Source: Chimonanthus salicifolius
Lineage: Eukaryota; Streptophyta; Magnoliopsida; Laurales; Calycanthaceae
Assembly: GCA_013350335.1 (NCBI GenBank)
Contig: CM023537.1
Coordinates: forward strand, 44,204,111 to 44,268,110
Direction of reading: 5' to 3'
DNA length: 64,000 nt
Below the pieces are notes generated by a model. That model saw only the letters and a list, made by a program, of their open reading frames with translations, searched no databases and was not told the DNA's origin. Position numbers and translations under genes: made by a program. This document shows positions 34,029 to 46,970 of the stretch, piece by piece (position 1 is the first letter of the stretch; every line of letters begins with the position of its first letter).

Positions 34029-35179
34029 AATGAGACTTGGTGTTGATTTATTATTATATTATAAGGTAACGAGATCTCGCAAGCGGTACGCGATCGGTGA
34101 TCGAATCTTGGACGAAAACGCAAGGACTCGTGAATGGTCTTTGGTAGGATTCCAACTTTTTGAAACCATGGCTTATGTACTTTGTTTTTATCCTATGCTT
34201 GATGAAAATATGTTTCAAAGAATACGCTTTATTATTGAATTTCAAATGCTATCTTGTAACTTGTTTAAATAGCATGGATTGATATGTTACAAAAGGTGAT
34301 TTTAAATGATATGCTTATGTTAATAAAATAGCATATGTTTCATTGGCATCTCATGCATGGCATGGGGTGGAGGATTTATAACCGGAGGGGTCACACTCCA
34401 TCGGGGTGTCCGAAAAACCTATGTGCGGTACCTTGATGTGTTTTTCCATCAGGAAGAAACCGGAGGGTCCACACTCCGCCGGGGCGTCCGGAAGACCTAT
34501 GTGGTGGGTACATTTACGTACATGTGATGGGTGTGACTCATTGCATATTTGTCATCATTGCATGGCATGGATTTTACCTGGTTTTATATATTATGTTATA
34601 ATATATGTTTTGTACTAACCATGTGTTAACCGTAACTGGAATACCTACTGGGCGCGTTGTTCTAACGCCCTACTTCTACCGTAGTTGATGTCGCAGGAAA
34701 ACAGGGGAACGATGAACGCGAAACGGGCCAAGCATAGGAGCTGGCAAGACTTATTTTATATGTTTGGAATAAAATTACTCATGAACTTGTGTTTGAGTAT
34801 TTGGATTTCGGAATGTAATAACTTAGATGGTCGCATGATTTAGTTTGATGATTATGACATTTTAATAATGATTAAGGACTTGACGTACTTTGCTATCTGA
34901 ATGGAATAGAACTTGGTGTTATTACGATTCCGCATTTTGATGTTATGATTCCGTAAGTTATGATTTTTATTCCGCAAATTGATATTGATATGTGTGAACC
35001 GTTTTATTGGACTGAGTCCATACACACATAGGGTTGGCCAATTAAGGGTTGGACTTTGGAAGTTCGGACTTAGCTCGCGTCATGACATCCCGCGCTCTAT
35101 CACTCTACTCTGTTATAAAAAAAAAATATACACTGAAATTACGGGAAAAAATGAGTGAAAAGGGGCGGGGCGTTACAGT

Positions 35180-35191
35180 TGGTATCAGAGC
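35180..35191 (+). other. Primer-binding site of int2
   Basis: TGGTATCAGAGC, two bases after the CA end of LTR2. Confidence 0.9.
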
Positions 35192-35444
35192 GAACCTGAA
35201 ACTTGAATCTCTCGTTGTAAATTAATCCGGTCTCGTGCATTAATTTACTTCGTTAGACTCAGACGGATGATAGCAAAGAAAGTGCAGTCAAAATAATCGG
35301 ATTATCAAAATAGCAACATAGGATGTATTTCCCCAGAAACAAAACAAAATCAAGAGTGCTTATTTGGAAATTTTTCCCAAAGGTAGGAAATACAAATTTT
35401 ATGATGGAAACTAAGTCTTGATGTTTTCAATGGCTTAGGGAAAA

Positions 35445-36639
35445 ATGGCTCCAAGAGGAAGGCCAAGGAAAAATACCCGACAAAACTCAAAAGGGGGGTG
35501 AAGAGGAGGAACGACATTCTTATCATGAGGAGGAACAATATTCTCATCATAAGGAGGAACAACATTCTCATCAGGAAGAGGAAGAGCAACAAAGCAACGT
35601 ACACATACCAGCCGTACCTCCTGAATTGTAGAATCTGGTTCAAGCGGTGGTTACTTCAGTGCTCCAACAACACATGAATGAGAATGGAACCGACAATGGA
35701 AATAATGACAGGAGCATGGTCAGGGACTTCTAGCAACAGTGCCCTCCTTACTTCAAGGGGAGGGAAGGGGCTGTCGGAGCGGAAAACAGGCTGAAGAAGA
35801 TTTCTCAGATTCTGACTTTGATGAATATTACGAGTCATGCTCACAAGATCTTACTAGCCACATCACAGTTGATTGATGATGCTAATCAGTGGTGGGAGGT
35901 GATAGAGAAGCATCGCTCACTTATTCCAGAAGGAGAAAGGACTGCCATGACTTGGGAACAGTTCTCAGCCACCTTCTTGGAACATTATTTTCCTAAGGAG
36001 GAGAAGGAGAGCCAGACCCAGGCTTTTCTATCTTTGGTAAAGGGTACCATGACGGTGGCAGAGTACCACCAGGAGTTTCTCAGTTTATCTGTGTATGCAT
36101 TCTATATGGTGGATACTGAGCATCAAAGGGCACAGAAGTTTGAACGGGGCCTGCGGTCTAGCATAAGGGCCAAGGTAACCATATTCAAGGCACCCACATT
36201 GGTAGAAGTGGTCAGCAGGGCCACTATAGCATAGCAGGAATTGGCTGAGTTGACACGGTTTGACAATCGTAGAGCTCAGAGTGGGAGGGGTACATTTCAG
36301 CCCAACAAGAGGTTCCGACCGAACTCTAGCAGACCCGTACCATCCACTGGGTCAACAGGGGGCTTCCGTCCCAATCATCCCTCCCCATCTGGATCAGTCA
36401 CTCAGGCTCCCAGAGGGGTGAACAACTGCTTTCATTGTGATCAGCCTGGTCATTTTAAGAGGGAGTGTCCACAACTCAACAAACCCTCATATTCCAAAGG
36501 CTCATCTCGTCCACCAGTTAGGCCAGCTAATTCACGTGGAGGCAAGGGAGTTAATCAGGCGGGGCGGCCACCAACAGGATCTGGACGGGTATTCAATTTA
36601 GCACCTCCAGCAGTAGAGGATCATTTAGTAATTTAAGGT
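35445..36639 (+). pseudogene. gag: gag of int2, broken
   Basis: ATG at 35445 (MAPRGRPRKN). An extra G near 35491 shifts the frame at the start of the acidic His-rich segment. TAG codons near 35628 and 35729 replace CAG. The gag domain is open at 35818-36234, with a TAG at 36232-36234 (GAG to TAG). The knuckle CFHCDQPGHFKREC is intact near 36428-36470, and a TAA at 36634-36636 replaces CAA just before the protease. Confidence 0.9.
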
Positions 36640-38640
36640 ATGGCAGTAGTCAGTAGTTCCTACGCCTTTGCATTATTTGATTCGGGAGCATCACACTCTT
36701 TTATATCTGCTGCATTTGTAACTGCTACTGGTACATTGGTACAAAAACTGTCCACATCATTCACTATCGTATCCCGCGTCGGAGACACATCATTGGGACT
36801 TATATGCACAGCAATGAATACGGAACTTGCTGGACTCAGATTTGAGTTCAATTATTTGGTGCTTGATATGTTAGAATATGATATTATTTTCGGCATGGAT
36901 AGGTTGGCTAGCTTTAAGGCCAACATTGATTGTTATCGTCGCAGGGTGATATTTTGGTCGCCCGAGGAAAAACAACATGTGGTGTGTGCTGATAAACAAA
37001 GTAGACTGCATGAAAGGTTGAATCATCTGGTATTGAACATTATCAAAATTAACAAGACACCGGTGGTTGAAGTTCCGGAAATAGTAAAGGACTATACGGA
37101 CGTCTTTCCAAAGGAACTCCCTGGTTTGCCTCCCATGAGGGAGATAAATTTTGAAATCAAGCTGTTTCCTGGCGCTGTACCAGTGTCATTACCACATTAC
37201 CGGATGGCACCAACAGAGATGTCCGAGTTAAAGAAGCAGATTGATGAACTGCTTAGACTGGGGTGCATTCGGGACAGTACATCGGCTTCGGGAGCTCCAG
37301 TATTATTTGTGAAGAAAAAGGATGGTTCACTCCGTATGTGTGTGGATTATCGAAAACTGAACCAGCTGACGGTTAGAAACAAGTAACCTCTACCCAGGAT
37401 CGATGACTAATTTGATCAACTTAAAGGTTCTAGTCATTTTTCTAAGCTTGATTTGATGTTCGGATATCACCAAATCCAGGTTAGGGAGGATGACATAGAG
37501 AAGACAGCCTTCTGAACGCGGTATGGGCTATATGAATTTGTAGTTATGCCGTTTGGACTCACCAATGCACCGGCTGTGTTCATGGATCTTATGAACAGGA
37601 TCTTCTGTCCTTACTTGGACCAATTTGTTATCGTATTCATTGATGATATTTTGATTTACTCTAAGACTTAGAAAGAACATGTTGAGCACTGGAGAATAGT
37701 TCTGGACACTTTGAGGAAGAACCAGTTATATGCTAAAACCAGTAAATGTGAATTTTGGCTATCTGAGGTCGGTTTCTTGGGACATATTATATCAGAAGAA
37801 GGTATAGCCATGGACCCGGCTAAGGTCGCGGTAGTAAGAGACTGGAAAGCGCCAAAGAATGTAACCGAGATCCGTAGTTTCTTGGGATTAGCGGGTTATT
37901 ACAGGAAATTTATCATGGACTTCTCAAAAATTGAATCTCCATTGACTCGACTCACTCAGAAAGGAGCAAATATGTATGGTTAGATTTGTGCAACCAGAGA
38001 TTTGAAGAGCTGAAGAAGAGACTTACCACTGCTCCTATCCTAATTTTGCCAGAAAGAGGCAAGTGTTATGAGATACAGTGCGATGCTTCAGGAGAGGGAC
38101 AGGGTTGTACACTCAGTCAAAGTAATCGTGTAGTGGCTTATGGCTCAAGACAGTTGAAAATACATGAATGTCTTTATCCTACGCACGATTTGGAACTAGT
38201 CGCAGTGGTCTTCACTCTCAAAAGTTGGAGACATTATCTTTATGGTGAGAAATTTGAAGTGTTTTCTGATCATAAGAGCTTGAAATATTTGTTTGATCAG
38301 AAACAGCTCAATTTGAGGCAGCGCAGATGGATGGAATATCTGGCAAAATATGAGTTCGCACTTCGTTATCATCCTGGCAAGGCTAACAAGGTGGCAGATG
38401 CCCTCAGCCGTTTATCACATGCATCAGTGGCGTGTTTGATCAGGACAGAATGGGAGATGCTGAATACCATTTGAGAATTTAAACTTTACCTCAATAACCA
38501 TGGGATGATTTATAATTTGATCATACGGTCCAACATGGTTACCAAGATTGAACAGGAACAGCGGACAGACCCAGAGGTGGAGGAGATTTGGGCTAAGATA
38601 TCTACTAGTGAAGTCATACCAGAATGAGAGTTACGACCAG
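36640..38640 (+). pseudogene. pol: Protease, RT and RNase H of int2, broken
   Basis: The protease ([10 protein letters not shown] near 36675-36705) and the RT start are open through 37386. Then TAA (37384-37386) and a second TAA about 25 bases later interrupt the RT fingers. TGA near 37513 (AGA) and TAG near 37668 (CAG) follow. The FIDDIL motif is still legible near 37638. A one-base loss near 37965 shifts the frame before RNase H. The RNase H motifs ([34 protein letters not shown]) are open at 37986-38474, which ends in TGA (CGA). A further TGA near 38626 replaces TGG. Confidence 0.9.
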
Positions 38641-39887
38641 GACAAAGTCTTCTATTCTGAGGAAGGATTTATGTACTTAAGAGCTGCAGAAAAGAGTTAT
38701 TGGTTGAGGCACATCAGACAAAACTCTCTATTCATCTGGCAAGCACTAAGATGTATCACGACCTGAAGAGACATTACTGATGGCACAGACTCAAAATAGA
38801 TGTGGCAGAATTTGTAGCACATTGTTTAACTTGTCAACGGGTTAAGACTGAACATCAGAAGCCACCAGGGTTACTCAAACCCTTACCAGTGCCAGAATGG
38901 AAATGGGAACACATCTCTATGGATTTTGTGACAGGATTGTCAAGGTCTTCAAAGGGCAACGATGCGATATTTGGCTCGGCGGTATATCAAGGATATCATC
39001 AGATTTCATGGTATACCATGGACTATTGTGTCTGATAGAGATGGTCGATTCATAGGCAGAGTATGGCAGAGCATGCAGTTGGCCATGGGAACAAATTTAC
39101 TGATTAGTACGGCATTTCACCCACAGACTGATGGACAGTCTGAGAAAACAATACAGACATTGGAAGACATGCTGAGAGCATGTATGCTAGATTTCAAGGG
39201 TGGATGGGAGGATCACTTGCCGTTGGTAGAATTTTCATACAACAACAGTTACCAGGCAAGCTTCCAGATGGCACCATTTGAGGCATTATATGTAGACCAT
39301 GTAGGTCACCAGTGTGCTGGACAGAGGCATGAGAGCCTGCACTGATTGGACCTGAGTTGGTTACAGAGACTACAGCGCAGATACAGTTGATACGGCAGCA
39401 TCTATTGACTGCACAGAGTCGTCAGAAGAGCTATGCTGACAAGAGAAGGAGGTTCCTTGAATTTGAAGTGGGGGACATGGTGTTCTTAAAAGTCTAGCCA
39501 TGAAAGGGACACATGAGAGTTGGAAAGAAAGGGAAATTATAGCCAAGATATGTGGGACCGTTTTCAATCATAAGACGGATGGGGGATATGGCTTATCAGT
39601 TGGTACTTCCATCACAGTTGGCATCTTTACACGATATGTTCCATATATCGATGTTGAGAAAGTACAATCCTGATCCTTCTCACGTACTGAACGTACAAAA
39701 CATAGAGGTTCAGAGCGACCTGACATACGTCGAGAAGCCTGTTCGAGTGGTGGACACAAAGCAAAGGGTGTTACGGAACCGAGCGATCCAGTTTGTCAAG
39801 GTAGTATGGGATCGACATGGCATTGAGGAAGCTACATGGGAACTCGAATCGGAAATGAGGAAGGCTCATCCTGAGCTATTTAGGTAA
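38641..39887 (+). pseudogene. int: Integrase with chromodomain of int2, broken and internally deleted
   Basis: HHCC region near 38740-38840, then SMDFVTGL. A deletion of about 80 bp near 38970 removes DRLTKSAHF through [13 protein letters not shown] and GQSEKTIQTLE follow. It shares the one-base deletion near 39290 with int1. Two TAGs (near 39496 and 39541, both TCG to TAG) lie in the linker before YVGPF-like sequence. The chromodomain to LFR, stop 39885-39887, is open in its own frame. Confidence 0.9.
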
Positions 39888-40602
39888 ATGTTTGAAACCC
39901 TACTTCACTCGATTTTTGGGACGAAAATTTTAAAAAGAAGGTTGTATTGTAATACCCCGGATCTTCAATTTGTTGTTTTATATGAAAATTATCCATTTTT
40001 AATTATGAACTTAAGATTGGATCTTATATGGATAAGGAATTGGGCCATGACCCAATTAAGACCAAATTGAGGTTAGAATTGGTTTCAATAAATTTAATAG
40101 GGCTGAAATTAATTTAGTAGTGCAATCTATGTTTACACGCATGGGTGAGATGAGATATCTATGAAATAATTAAAAGATTATGTATGGCCGAATTTTAGAT
40201 ATTAAATATATATGTTATGCGCATGAGACAATTAAAGAAGGGAATATGGGCGCATAGTACTTTCTAAATAGGGATTAAGGAAGGATTTAATTAAGGAGAG
40301 CAAGTAAGGTCGGCAATTACTAATCCGAGCAAGAGGCCACACGGCATTTCCATCTAAGGCAAGGGAGGGGCGCATGGCACCTTCCCCATTTGGATTAAAT
40401 GGAAGCTTAAAAGGAGAGACAAAGAGGGGGTGCATGGTTTTTACAATCCCATTGCCGAGTTTTATTCCTCTTTCTCTCCCTCTCTCAAGTCCTCTCTCAC
40501 GCCAAAGAGCAAAGAGAAGAAGAAGGCAGCAACAAGAAGGTGATTCGGCCAGCAAAGGGAAAGGAAAAGAAAATTGGAAGAGCAAGAAACCAAAGGGAAA
40601 AT

Positions 40603-42759
40603 GTTAGTATCTTCATTAATAATCTTATGTTTGAAACAAAGAGAACCATAGGGTTCGGCCATGGTGTTTGGCAGAACCCCATGGAGGAAGATTGGTGAGG
40701 ATTTAATGATTTAAATGGAGGAAAAGAACCATAGGGTTCGGCCTTAGTGCATGGCCGAACCCCATGGAAAGGCTTGATTTAATTATTGGGTTCTTAAGAT
40801 TGAAAACCATGGAGACATTTGATTGATTTCACTGGGTTTATGTTCTTAGATTTTAGATCATAGAAACCTTTGATGATTGTCGGTTTTAGATTCAAGAAGA
40901 CAATGAAAGAATATCGAATATGGGTCGGCCATGGCATGGCCGAACCATGATTGTTTTTATGGCTAAGTGATTGGATCCATGCTAATGAAAAGAAGGGGTG
41001 AGGTTCGACCATGGTGTATGGCTGAACCCCACCAAATATTTTAATGGTTTGGTGTATAATTTTAATGGATCTAAATCATGATGAAGGTCATGAACTATAG
41101 GGTTCGGCCATGGTGCTTGGCCGAACCCCATGGGGTTGTTTTTGGGAATGGAGATTAAATATGGAAAGCTTCCAAATTTAGAAAGAGTTGCTAAATTGGA
41201 AAGCACTTCAATTTTAGAAAGAAGATTTCTAATCTAAGAAACTATTCCAATTATGGAAAGTATTGCTAAAATTAAAAAGCATCAAAGTATGGAAAATGGT
41301 TGCTAAATTTGGAAAGCAATCTAAACATGGAAGGAAGGTTATTATTTTTGGAAACCTTTTATTTATGGAAGGAGTTCCTAAATTTGGAAAGTTTCCATTT
41401 ATGGAAAGGGGTTGCTAAAATTAGAAGCTATCTAATTGTGGAAACCTTTCAATTATGGAAAGGTGGAATTTAATTATGGAAACCTTCCAAATATGGAAGG
41501 GTGGAGATAATTTTGGAAACACCTAATTATGGGAAGTAATATGAATGGAAAATTGGACATCATGGGTTCGGCCATGCACATGAATTAAATTTATGGTTTA
41601 GGTTTATGTATAATTGAATCAAGTTGGATGGATGGTATGAATGTATGTTATGGATTGATGGTGAAAGGAATGGCAAAAAACGTAATTATACACCAAAGTG
41701 GAAACCATGGGTTCGGCCATGATGTATGGCCGAACCCCATGAGTTGTGTTTGATGGACATTTTTGGTTAAGGAAATTTATAGGGTCTAATTATGGAAGAT
41801 TTAAAAGAAAAAGGGAACCAATGGCATGTTTGTAAATATGTGAAAAATATGGAACATTGGGTTCGGCCATGATGTATGGCCGAACCCCATGAATTATTTT
41901 TATGGGCTGTGTGTTTTGGATTAAAAGAAACATGAATGGATGATTTGGAACCTAAGCAAAGAAAAGGGACTATGGTTATTAACAATGGCATTTTCGTAAA
42001 TAGGTATGAAAAATGGTAAGCCATGGGTTCGGCCATGGTGTATGGCCAAAGCCCATGGGGTTTTGTTTATGGACTTAGAACCTTGTAACCAAATAGGACT
42101 TGGTGTTGATTTATTATTATATTATAAGGTAACGAGATCTCGCAAGCGGTACTCGATCGGTGATCGAATCTTGGACGGAAACGCAAGGACTCGTGAACGG
42201 TCTTTGGTAGGATTCCACCTCTTTGAAACCATAGCTTATGTACTTTGTTTTTATCCTATGCTTGATGAAAATATGTTTCAAAGAATACGCTTTATTATTG
42301 AATTTCAAATGCTATCTTGTAACTTGTTTAAATAGCATGGATTGATATGTTACAAAAGGTGATTTTAAATGCTATGCTTATGTTAATAAAATAGCATATG
42401 TTTCATTGGCATCTCATGCATGGCATGGGGTGGAGGATTTATAATCGGAGGGGTCACACTGCATCGGGGCGTCCGAAAAACCTATGTGCGGTACCTTGAT
42501 GTGTTTTTCCATCAGGAAGAAACCGGAGGGTCCACACTCCGCTGGGGCGTTCGGAAGACCTATGTGGTGGGTACATTTACGTACATGTGATGGGTGTGAC
42601 TCATTGCATATTTGTCATCATTGCATGGCATGGATTTTACCTGGTTTTATATATTATGCTATAATATATGTTTTATACTAACCATGTGTTAGCCGTAACT
42701 GGAATACCTACTGGGCGCGTTGTTCTAACACCCTACTTCTACCCTAGTTGATGACGCAG
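40603..42759 (+). other. Intron-like segment of LTR3 (2,157 bp)
   Basis: GTTAGTATC at 40603 (preceding base changed to T, weakening the donor), TTCTAAC near 42722-42728, acceptor TTGATGACGCAG|G ending at 42759. Confidence 0.4.
40647..42060. repeat. Hairpin array of LTR3 (about 9 copies)
   Basis: Copies of the GGGTTCGGCCAT palindrome lie near 40651, 40735, 40922 (short), 41003, 41101, 41567 (damaged), 41708, 41861 and 42026. The copy at 41567 has lost its right arm. Confidence 0.9.
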
Positions 42760-43238
42760 GAAAACAGGGGAACGAAGAACGCGAAACGGGCCAAGCATAG
42801 GAGCTTGGGGAATTTAATTTATATGCTTTGAATAAAATTACTCATGGACTTGTATTGAGTATCTAAATTTCGAAATGTAATAACTTAGATGGTTGGATGA
42901 TTTATTGGATAATTATGACGTTTTAATTATGGATAAGGACTTGAAGTACTTTGCTATTGAATGGAATAGAACTTGGTTCTATTATGTTTCCGCAAGTTGA
43001 TGTTATAATTCCGCAGGTCATGATATTTATTCCGTAAGTTGATATTGCTATGTGTGAACCATTTTAGTGGACTGAGTCCATGCACACATAAGGTTGGATA
43101 GTTAAGGGTCGGACTTTGGAAGTTCGGACTTAGCTCGCGTCGTGACGTCTCGCACTCTATTACTCTACTCTGTTATAAAAAAAAATATACTCTGAATTTA
43201 CGGGAAAAAACGAGTGAAAAATGGCAGGGCGTTACAGT

Positions 43239-43250
43239 TGGTATCAGAGC
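43239..43250 (+). other. Primer-binding site of int3
   Basis: TGGTATCAGAGC, two bases after the CA end of LTR3. Confidence 0.9.
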
Positions 43251-43507
43251 GAACCCGAAACACTGAGTCTTTCGGAGTAAATTAATCCGGTCTCGTGCAT
43301 TAATTTACTTCGTTAGACTCAGTTGGATGATAGCAAAGAAAGTGCAGTCAAAATAATCGGATTATCAAACATAGTGACATAGGATGTATTTCCTCAGAAA
43401 GAAAACAAAAATCAAGAGTGCTTATTTGGAAGTTTTCCTGAAAGGTATGAAATACAAATTTTATGATGGAAACTAAGTCTTGATATGTTTCAATGGCTTA
43501 GGGAAAA

Positions 43508-44500
43508 ATGGCTCCAAGAGGAAAGCCAAGGAGAAATACCAGGGAGAAATACCCGACAAAACTCAAAAGGGGGTGAATAGGAGGAACGACATTCTCATCA
43601 TGAGGAGGAACGACATCCTCATCATGAGGAAGAACAACATTCTCATTATGAGGAGGAAGAACATCAATCCCACCAAGAAGAGGAGCAACAAAGCAACATG
43701 AACATACCATTGGTACCTCCTGAATTGTAGAATTTGGTTCAAGCGGTGGTCACTTTGGTGCTTCAACAACACCTGAATGAGAATGGAACCACCAACGGGA
43801 ACAATGACAAGAGCATGGTCAGGGATTTCCAGCAACAGCACCCTCCTTACTTCAAAGGGAGGGCACTGTAAGATTTCTTAGATTCTGACTCTATTGAATA
43901 TCACGAGTCATGCTCATAAGATTTTACTGGCCACATCACAGCTAATTGATGATGCTGGTAAATGGTGGGAGGTGATAGAGAAGCAGCGAGCACTTCTTCC
44001 AAAAGGAGAAAGGACTGCTATGACTTGAGAGCAGTTCTCAGCTACCTTCCTGGAACATTATTTTCCTGAGGAGGAGAAGGAGAGCCAGACCCAGGCTTTT
44101 CTATCTTTGGTACAGGGTACCATGACGGTGGCAGAGTACCACCAAGAATTTCTCAGTTTATCTGTGTATACATTCTATATGGTGGATACTGAGTATCGGA
44201 GGGCACGCAAGTTTGAACGGGGCCTTCGGCCAAGTATAAGAGCCAAGGTAACTATATTCAAGGCAGCCACATTGGTAGAAGTGATCAGCAGGGCCACTAT
44301 AGCAGAACAGGAGATGGCTGAGTTGACGCGTTTTGACAATCGTCGAGCTCAGAGTGGGAGGGTACATTCCAGCCTAACAAGAGGTTCCGACCGAACTCTA
44401 GCAGACCCTCACCATCTACTGGGTCAACAGGGGGCTTTCGACCCAATCATCCCTCCCCATCTGCATCAGTCACTCAAGCTCGCAAAGGTGGAAGCAACTG
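43508..44500 (+). pseudogene. gag: gag of int3, 5' part up to the element f insertion
   Basis: ATG at 43508. The N-terminal acidic/His repeat is longer than in int1 and int2 (four Glu-Glu-Glu/His units). A duplication of AGGGAGAAATACC occurs near 43530, TAG near 43728 replaces CAG, about 35 bp are lost near 43866, and TGA near 44026 replaces TGG. The gag domain (MTVAEYHQEFLSLSVYTFYMVD) is open from 44107. The frame breaks again near 44362, and the target GCAACTG then meets the LTR of element f. The apparent ORF running on to 44589 is a chimera with f. Confidence 0.88.
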
Positions 44501-45228
44501 TGTCACGCCCCGAACCCAGATGTGGGCTCGGAACACGACTAAATTTTTTTTTTTTTTTTGAAAACAACTCTAATCACCCATCGTCATAACTGGGCTGGAT
44601 CTTCAAGTTTACCAAAACCCGATCCTAGAAAATGTCACACGTGCTTTTCACACATGAACTCAAACATATACCATATGTCCCCATATAGAAACCCATATCA
44701 CACAACGAATATTTTCATTTATCTCATCAGCGTTACGCACGAAAACTTAGTGGATATAATGTATACGACATTAAAACTTACAGGCATGAGTTTCTTATGC
44801 TACATAAGACATATTTATAATAAAAACACACAAAATAGCCAAAGGTACGCTTGGTTTCCATGTGCGGAAAACCACAGACAATTCTCAAGTTCCGACTCCT
44901 AAAGAGGCACCATTGGTTCCTCCAGCCCATATCCTGCATTGTAAGGGACGTGAGCTACTAGCCCAGTGAGGAAAGCTCACCATAAAATCCAACATACAAT
45001 ATTCATGGAATAAATAACAATGCATGTTCCATAAATGAAACGCAGTTAATCCACTTAACTCATTTTCATCATAACATCCAACATACTATATGAAACAATA
45101 AAGAATGCATGTCTCATGAATGTAATGCAGTTAATCCACTTAACCCATTTTCACCCTAGGATCGCTTTCTAAGGTGTTTTATCAATTTTTACCAAGGTCA
45201 GCCCCCATTTAGCAACTTGCAAGTACAT

Positions 45229-45464
45229 AAGGTCTCCGCTACCCGGTCTACTAGCCCATTCAACACCAACGGTTGATGGCGGTCGACCACAGCCTACTAA
45301 CACGTCCAACCCAACGGTTCGCAAACGGCGTTCGGTCTAACATCACAAGGTCTCCATGACCCGGTCTACTAGCCCATCCAACACCAACGGTTGATGGCGA
45401 TCGACCATAACCTACTAACACGTCCAACCCATCGGTTCGCAAACGGTGTTCGGCTAATCTCAGC
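45229..45464. repeat. Two tandem copies of a 118-bp repeat
   Basis: AAGGTCTCC starts the units at 45229 and 45347. Each contains CCCGGTCTACTAGCCCA, CAACGGTTGATGGCG, TACTAACACGTCCAACCCA and CGGTTCGCAAACGG. The exact copy in the other LTR is at 49810-50045. Confidence 0.9.
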
Positions 45465-46220
45465 AATTATAACCCAGTGGCTAATATTCATCTTTACAAA
45501 GTTATTATCTTCCATAGATTTAACTTATGATCATATCTATCACATGCAAATGTCAAATGCATGATAATGCATGATTTCCAGTGCCCTCCTTACACAGGGA
45601 CTTATTCTGAGAGAGCCACCATATTTCAGCCTTACCATTTGGTGTATCAAATATCAATACAAGATATCAATAAAATAATCAATATCGCACAACATATAAA
45701 ACTGGATTTAATAACACGAATGCCTTCACCCAGTTTTTACCCGACAATTCCCAGACACTCCATGGGTCCATACTGCGTTAGAGACTACAAGTCCTCGACT
45801 CCCCGACACCATTTTAACGCCTACGTTCTAAACAGTTAGAACATTTACATCCCTTACATGTAGGCAGTGTCAGGTCTCGTATTCTGGACCTATATAGCCT
45901 TTTCCATCTTTAATTGACCATGGGTCCCATTTCAGTCTGGTGTTAGTGGGTTTAACATATAACACAATACAAGTGTTGGTTCGAGTCTCCTCACCTTCTC
46001 CGGTTGAGTTTTTCACAGAAAATCTGTAAGATAGAGTAAAATGTATAAATTTTCTATTTGTCAGTATATACGCATGATAATTTCCCAAACCCCGTGCTAT
46101 TTTTTTCCAGAAAACATGATATGTGTAATGAGTCACCTTAGGCTCTTTCTATTCCTTTAAATTATGTCAGAAAGTTAGTTGTCAGCCATCCAAAACATTA
46201 CAATAAAATGAAAAATATAA

Positions 46221-46490
46221 AGTACTCAGTGCCTTCTCTTGTCTTCTGGAGAAAGGACCATGGAGACGTATTGTGAGAGGCCCAGAGGGTACAGAGACAG
46301 TAAAGTAAATAAAAGTACTCAGTGCCTTCTCTTGTCTTCTGGAGAAAGGACCATGGAGACGTATTGTGAGAGGCCCAGAGGGTACAGAGACAGTAAAGTA
46401 AATAAAAGTACTCAGTGCCCTATCCTCGTATTGTCTTCTAGAAGAAGGACGTATTGAGAATATGGCCCAGAGGGTACAGTACAGGAATTT
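46221..46490. repeat. Three tandem copies of a 93-bp repeat
   Basis: AGTACTCAGTGCC starts units at 46221, 46314 and 46407. The first two are essentially identical; the third is diverged and shorter. The copy in the other LTR is at 50802-51071. It lies within the intron-like segment. Confidence 0.9.
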
Positions 46491-46970
46491 AAACACACAA
46501 GGCGGAAAAATAAACACACAATAGTCAGCTGGGGTTAATCTTTTCCCCGATTTTACTTAGGGTCAAAAATTATATTTTGAATGTGAAATAATACAAATCT
46601 TGAGGGTAAAATTTAAATTTTAAGAGGAAATCTATTTTTCCTCCATTTAAAAAAAATCTCATTTTTTGAACCCCAATACTAAGCTATTTTACTCTTAATT
46701 TGCTATGGAGTTAATAAAAAATAGAATTATTTCGATACCTTGGGTGCAAAATTCTGTATAAGATTGACTAAATTTGAAAACCTTTAAAAGAATACGGGAA
46801 ACCCGAACGTTCGGCTGCTGCTGGTATGGCCAAAGCAGGAGAAAGAAGAAGAAAGAAAAGAAAATAGGAGAGAGAGGGCTTGCTGTTTTTGAAAGAGGGA
46901 GAGGGAGCAAAACGGCAGAAGAGTTTTTTTTTTTTTTTTTCTTTACTTTCTGGTTTCCTTGCCGATTACA

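Larger units (their letters stand above)
19586..35177 (+). mobile_element. LTR2 of the array (about 2.8 kb, split by element d)
   Basis: It starts TGTAATACCTGGG at 19586 and ends GGGCGGGGCGTTACA at 35177. Element d with its target duplication fills 21273-34033, leaving about 2,831 bp. It is about 450-500 bp shorter than LTR1 and LTR3: the stretch from the hairpin near 21200 to the last hairpin is missing, with a single fused hairpin at the join. The putative splice donor reads AAAAGATTAGT (GT changed to AT). It is followed by a primer site at 35180, so it also serves as the 5' LTR of the int2 unit. Confidence 0.9.
35178..39947 (+). mobile_element. int2: internal domain of the second array unit
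   Basis: It runs from the primer site after LTR2 to the polypurine end AAAAAGAAGGTTGTAT before LTR3. It is very similar to int1 and shares its private one-base deletion in integrase (ATATGTAGACC at about 39290). The two units are therefore sister copies or a tandem duplication. The leader 35192-35444 is non-coding. Confidence 0.9.
39948..43236 (+). mobile_element. LTR3 of the array (3,289 bp, mosaic)
   Basis: It starts TGTAATACCCCGG and ends GGCAGGGCGTTACA, followed by a primer site. Up to about 42790 it is nearly identical to LTR1/LTR2. After the acceptor-like CAG at 42759, from about GAGCTTGGGGAATTTAAT (42801), it instead follows LTR4. One hairpin near 41567 is truncated by a small deletion. 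Confidence 0.9.
44934..46738 (-). other. Intron-like segment of the element f LTR (1,805 bp)
   Basis: Minus strand: the donor-like CCCAAG|GTATCG has its GT at 46738-46737. The acceptor region ACTGGGCTAGTAGCTCACG, then CCCTTACAATGCAG|G ends at 44934. The same positions in the other LTR are 49515-51319. The acceptor block corresponds to that of the solo LTR. Confidence 0.35.

Noticed and set aside
44107..44589. 160-aa ORF spanning gag and the start of element f
   Set aside because: The last third is read across the insertion junction into LTR DNA in the wrong frame; it is a chimera by chance.
45561..45839. 92-aa ORF repeated exactly at 50142-50420
   Set aside because: Identity reflects the two young LTRs of element f, not selection on a protein; no domain is visible.
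46917..46945. Poly-T run as a terminator or poly(A) tail of a processed gene
   Set aside because: It lies inside both LTRs of element f at the same place, on the leader side of a minus-strand TATA box; it is an A-rich leader, not a retrogene tail.
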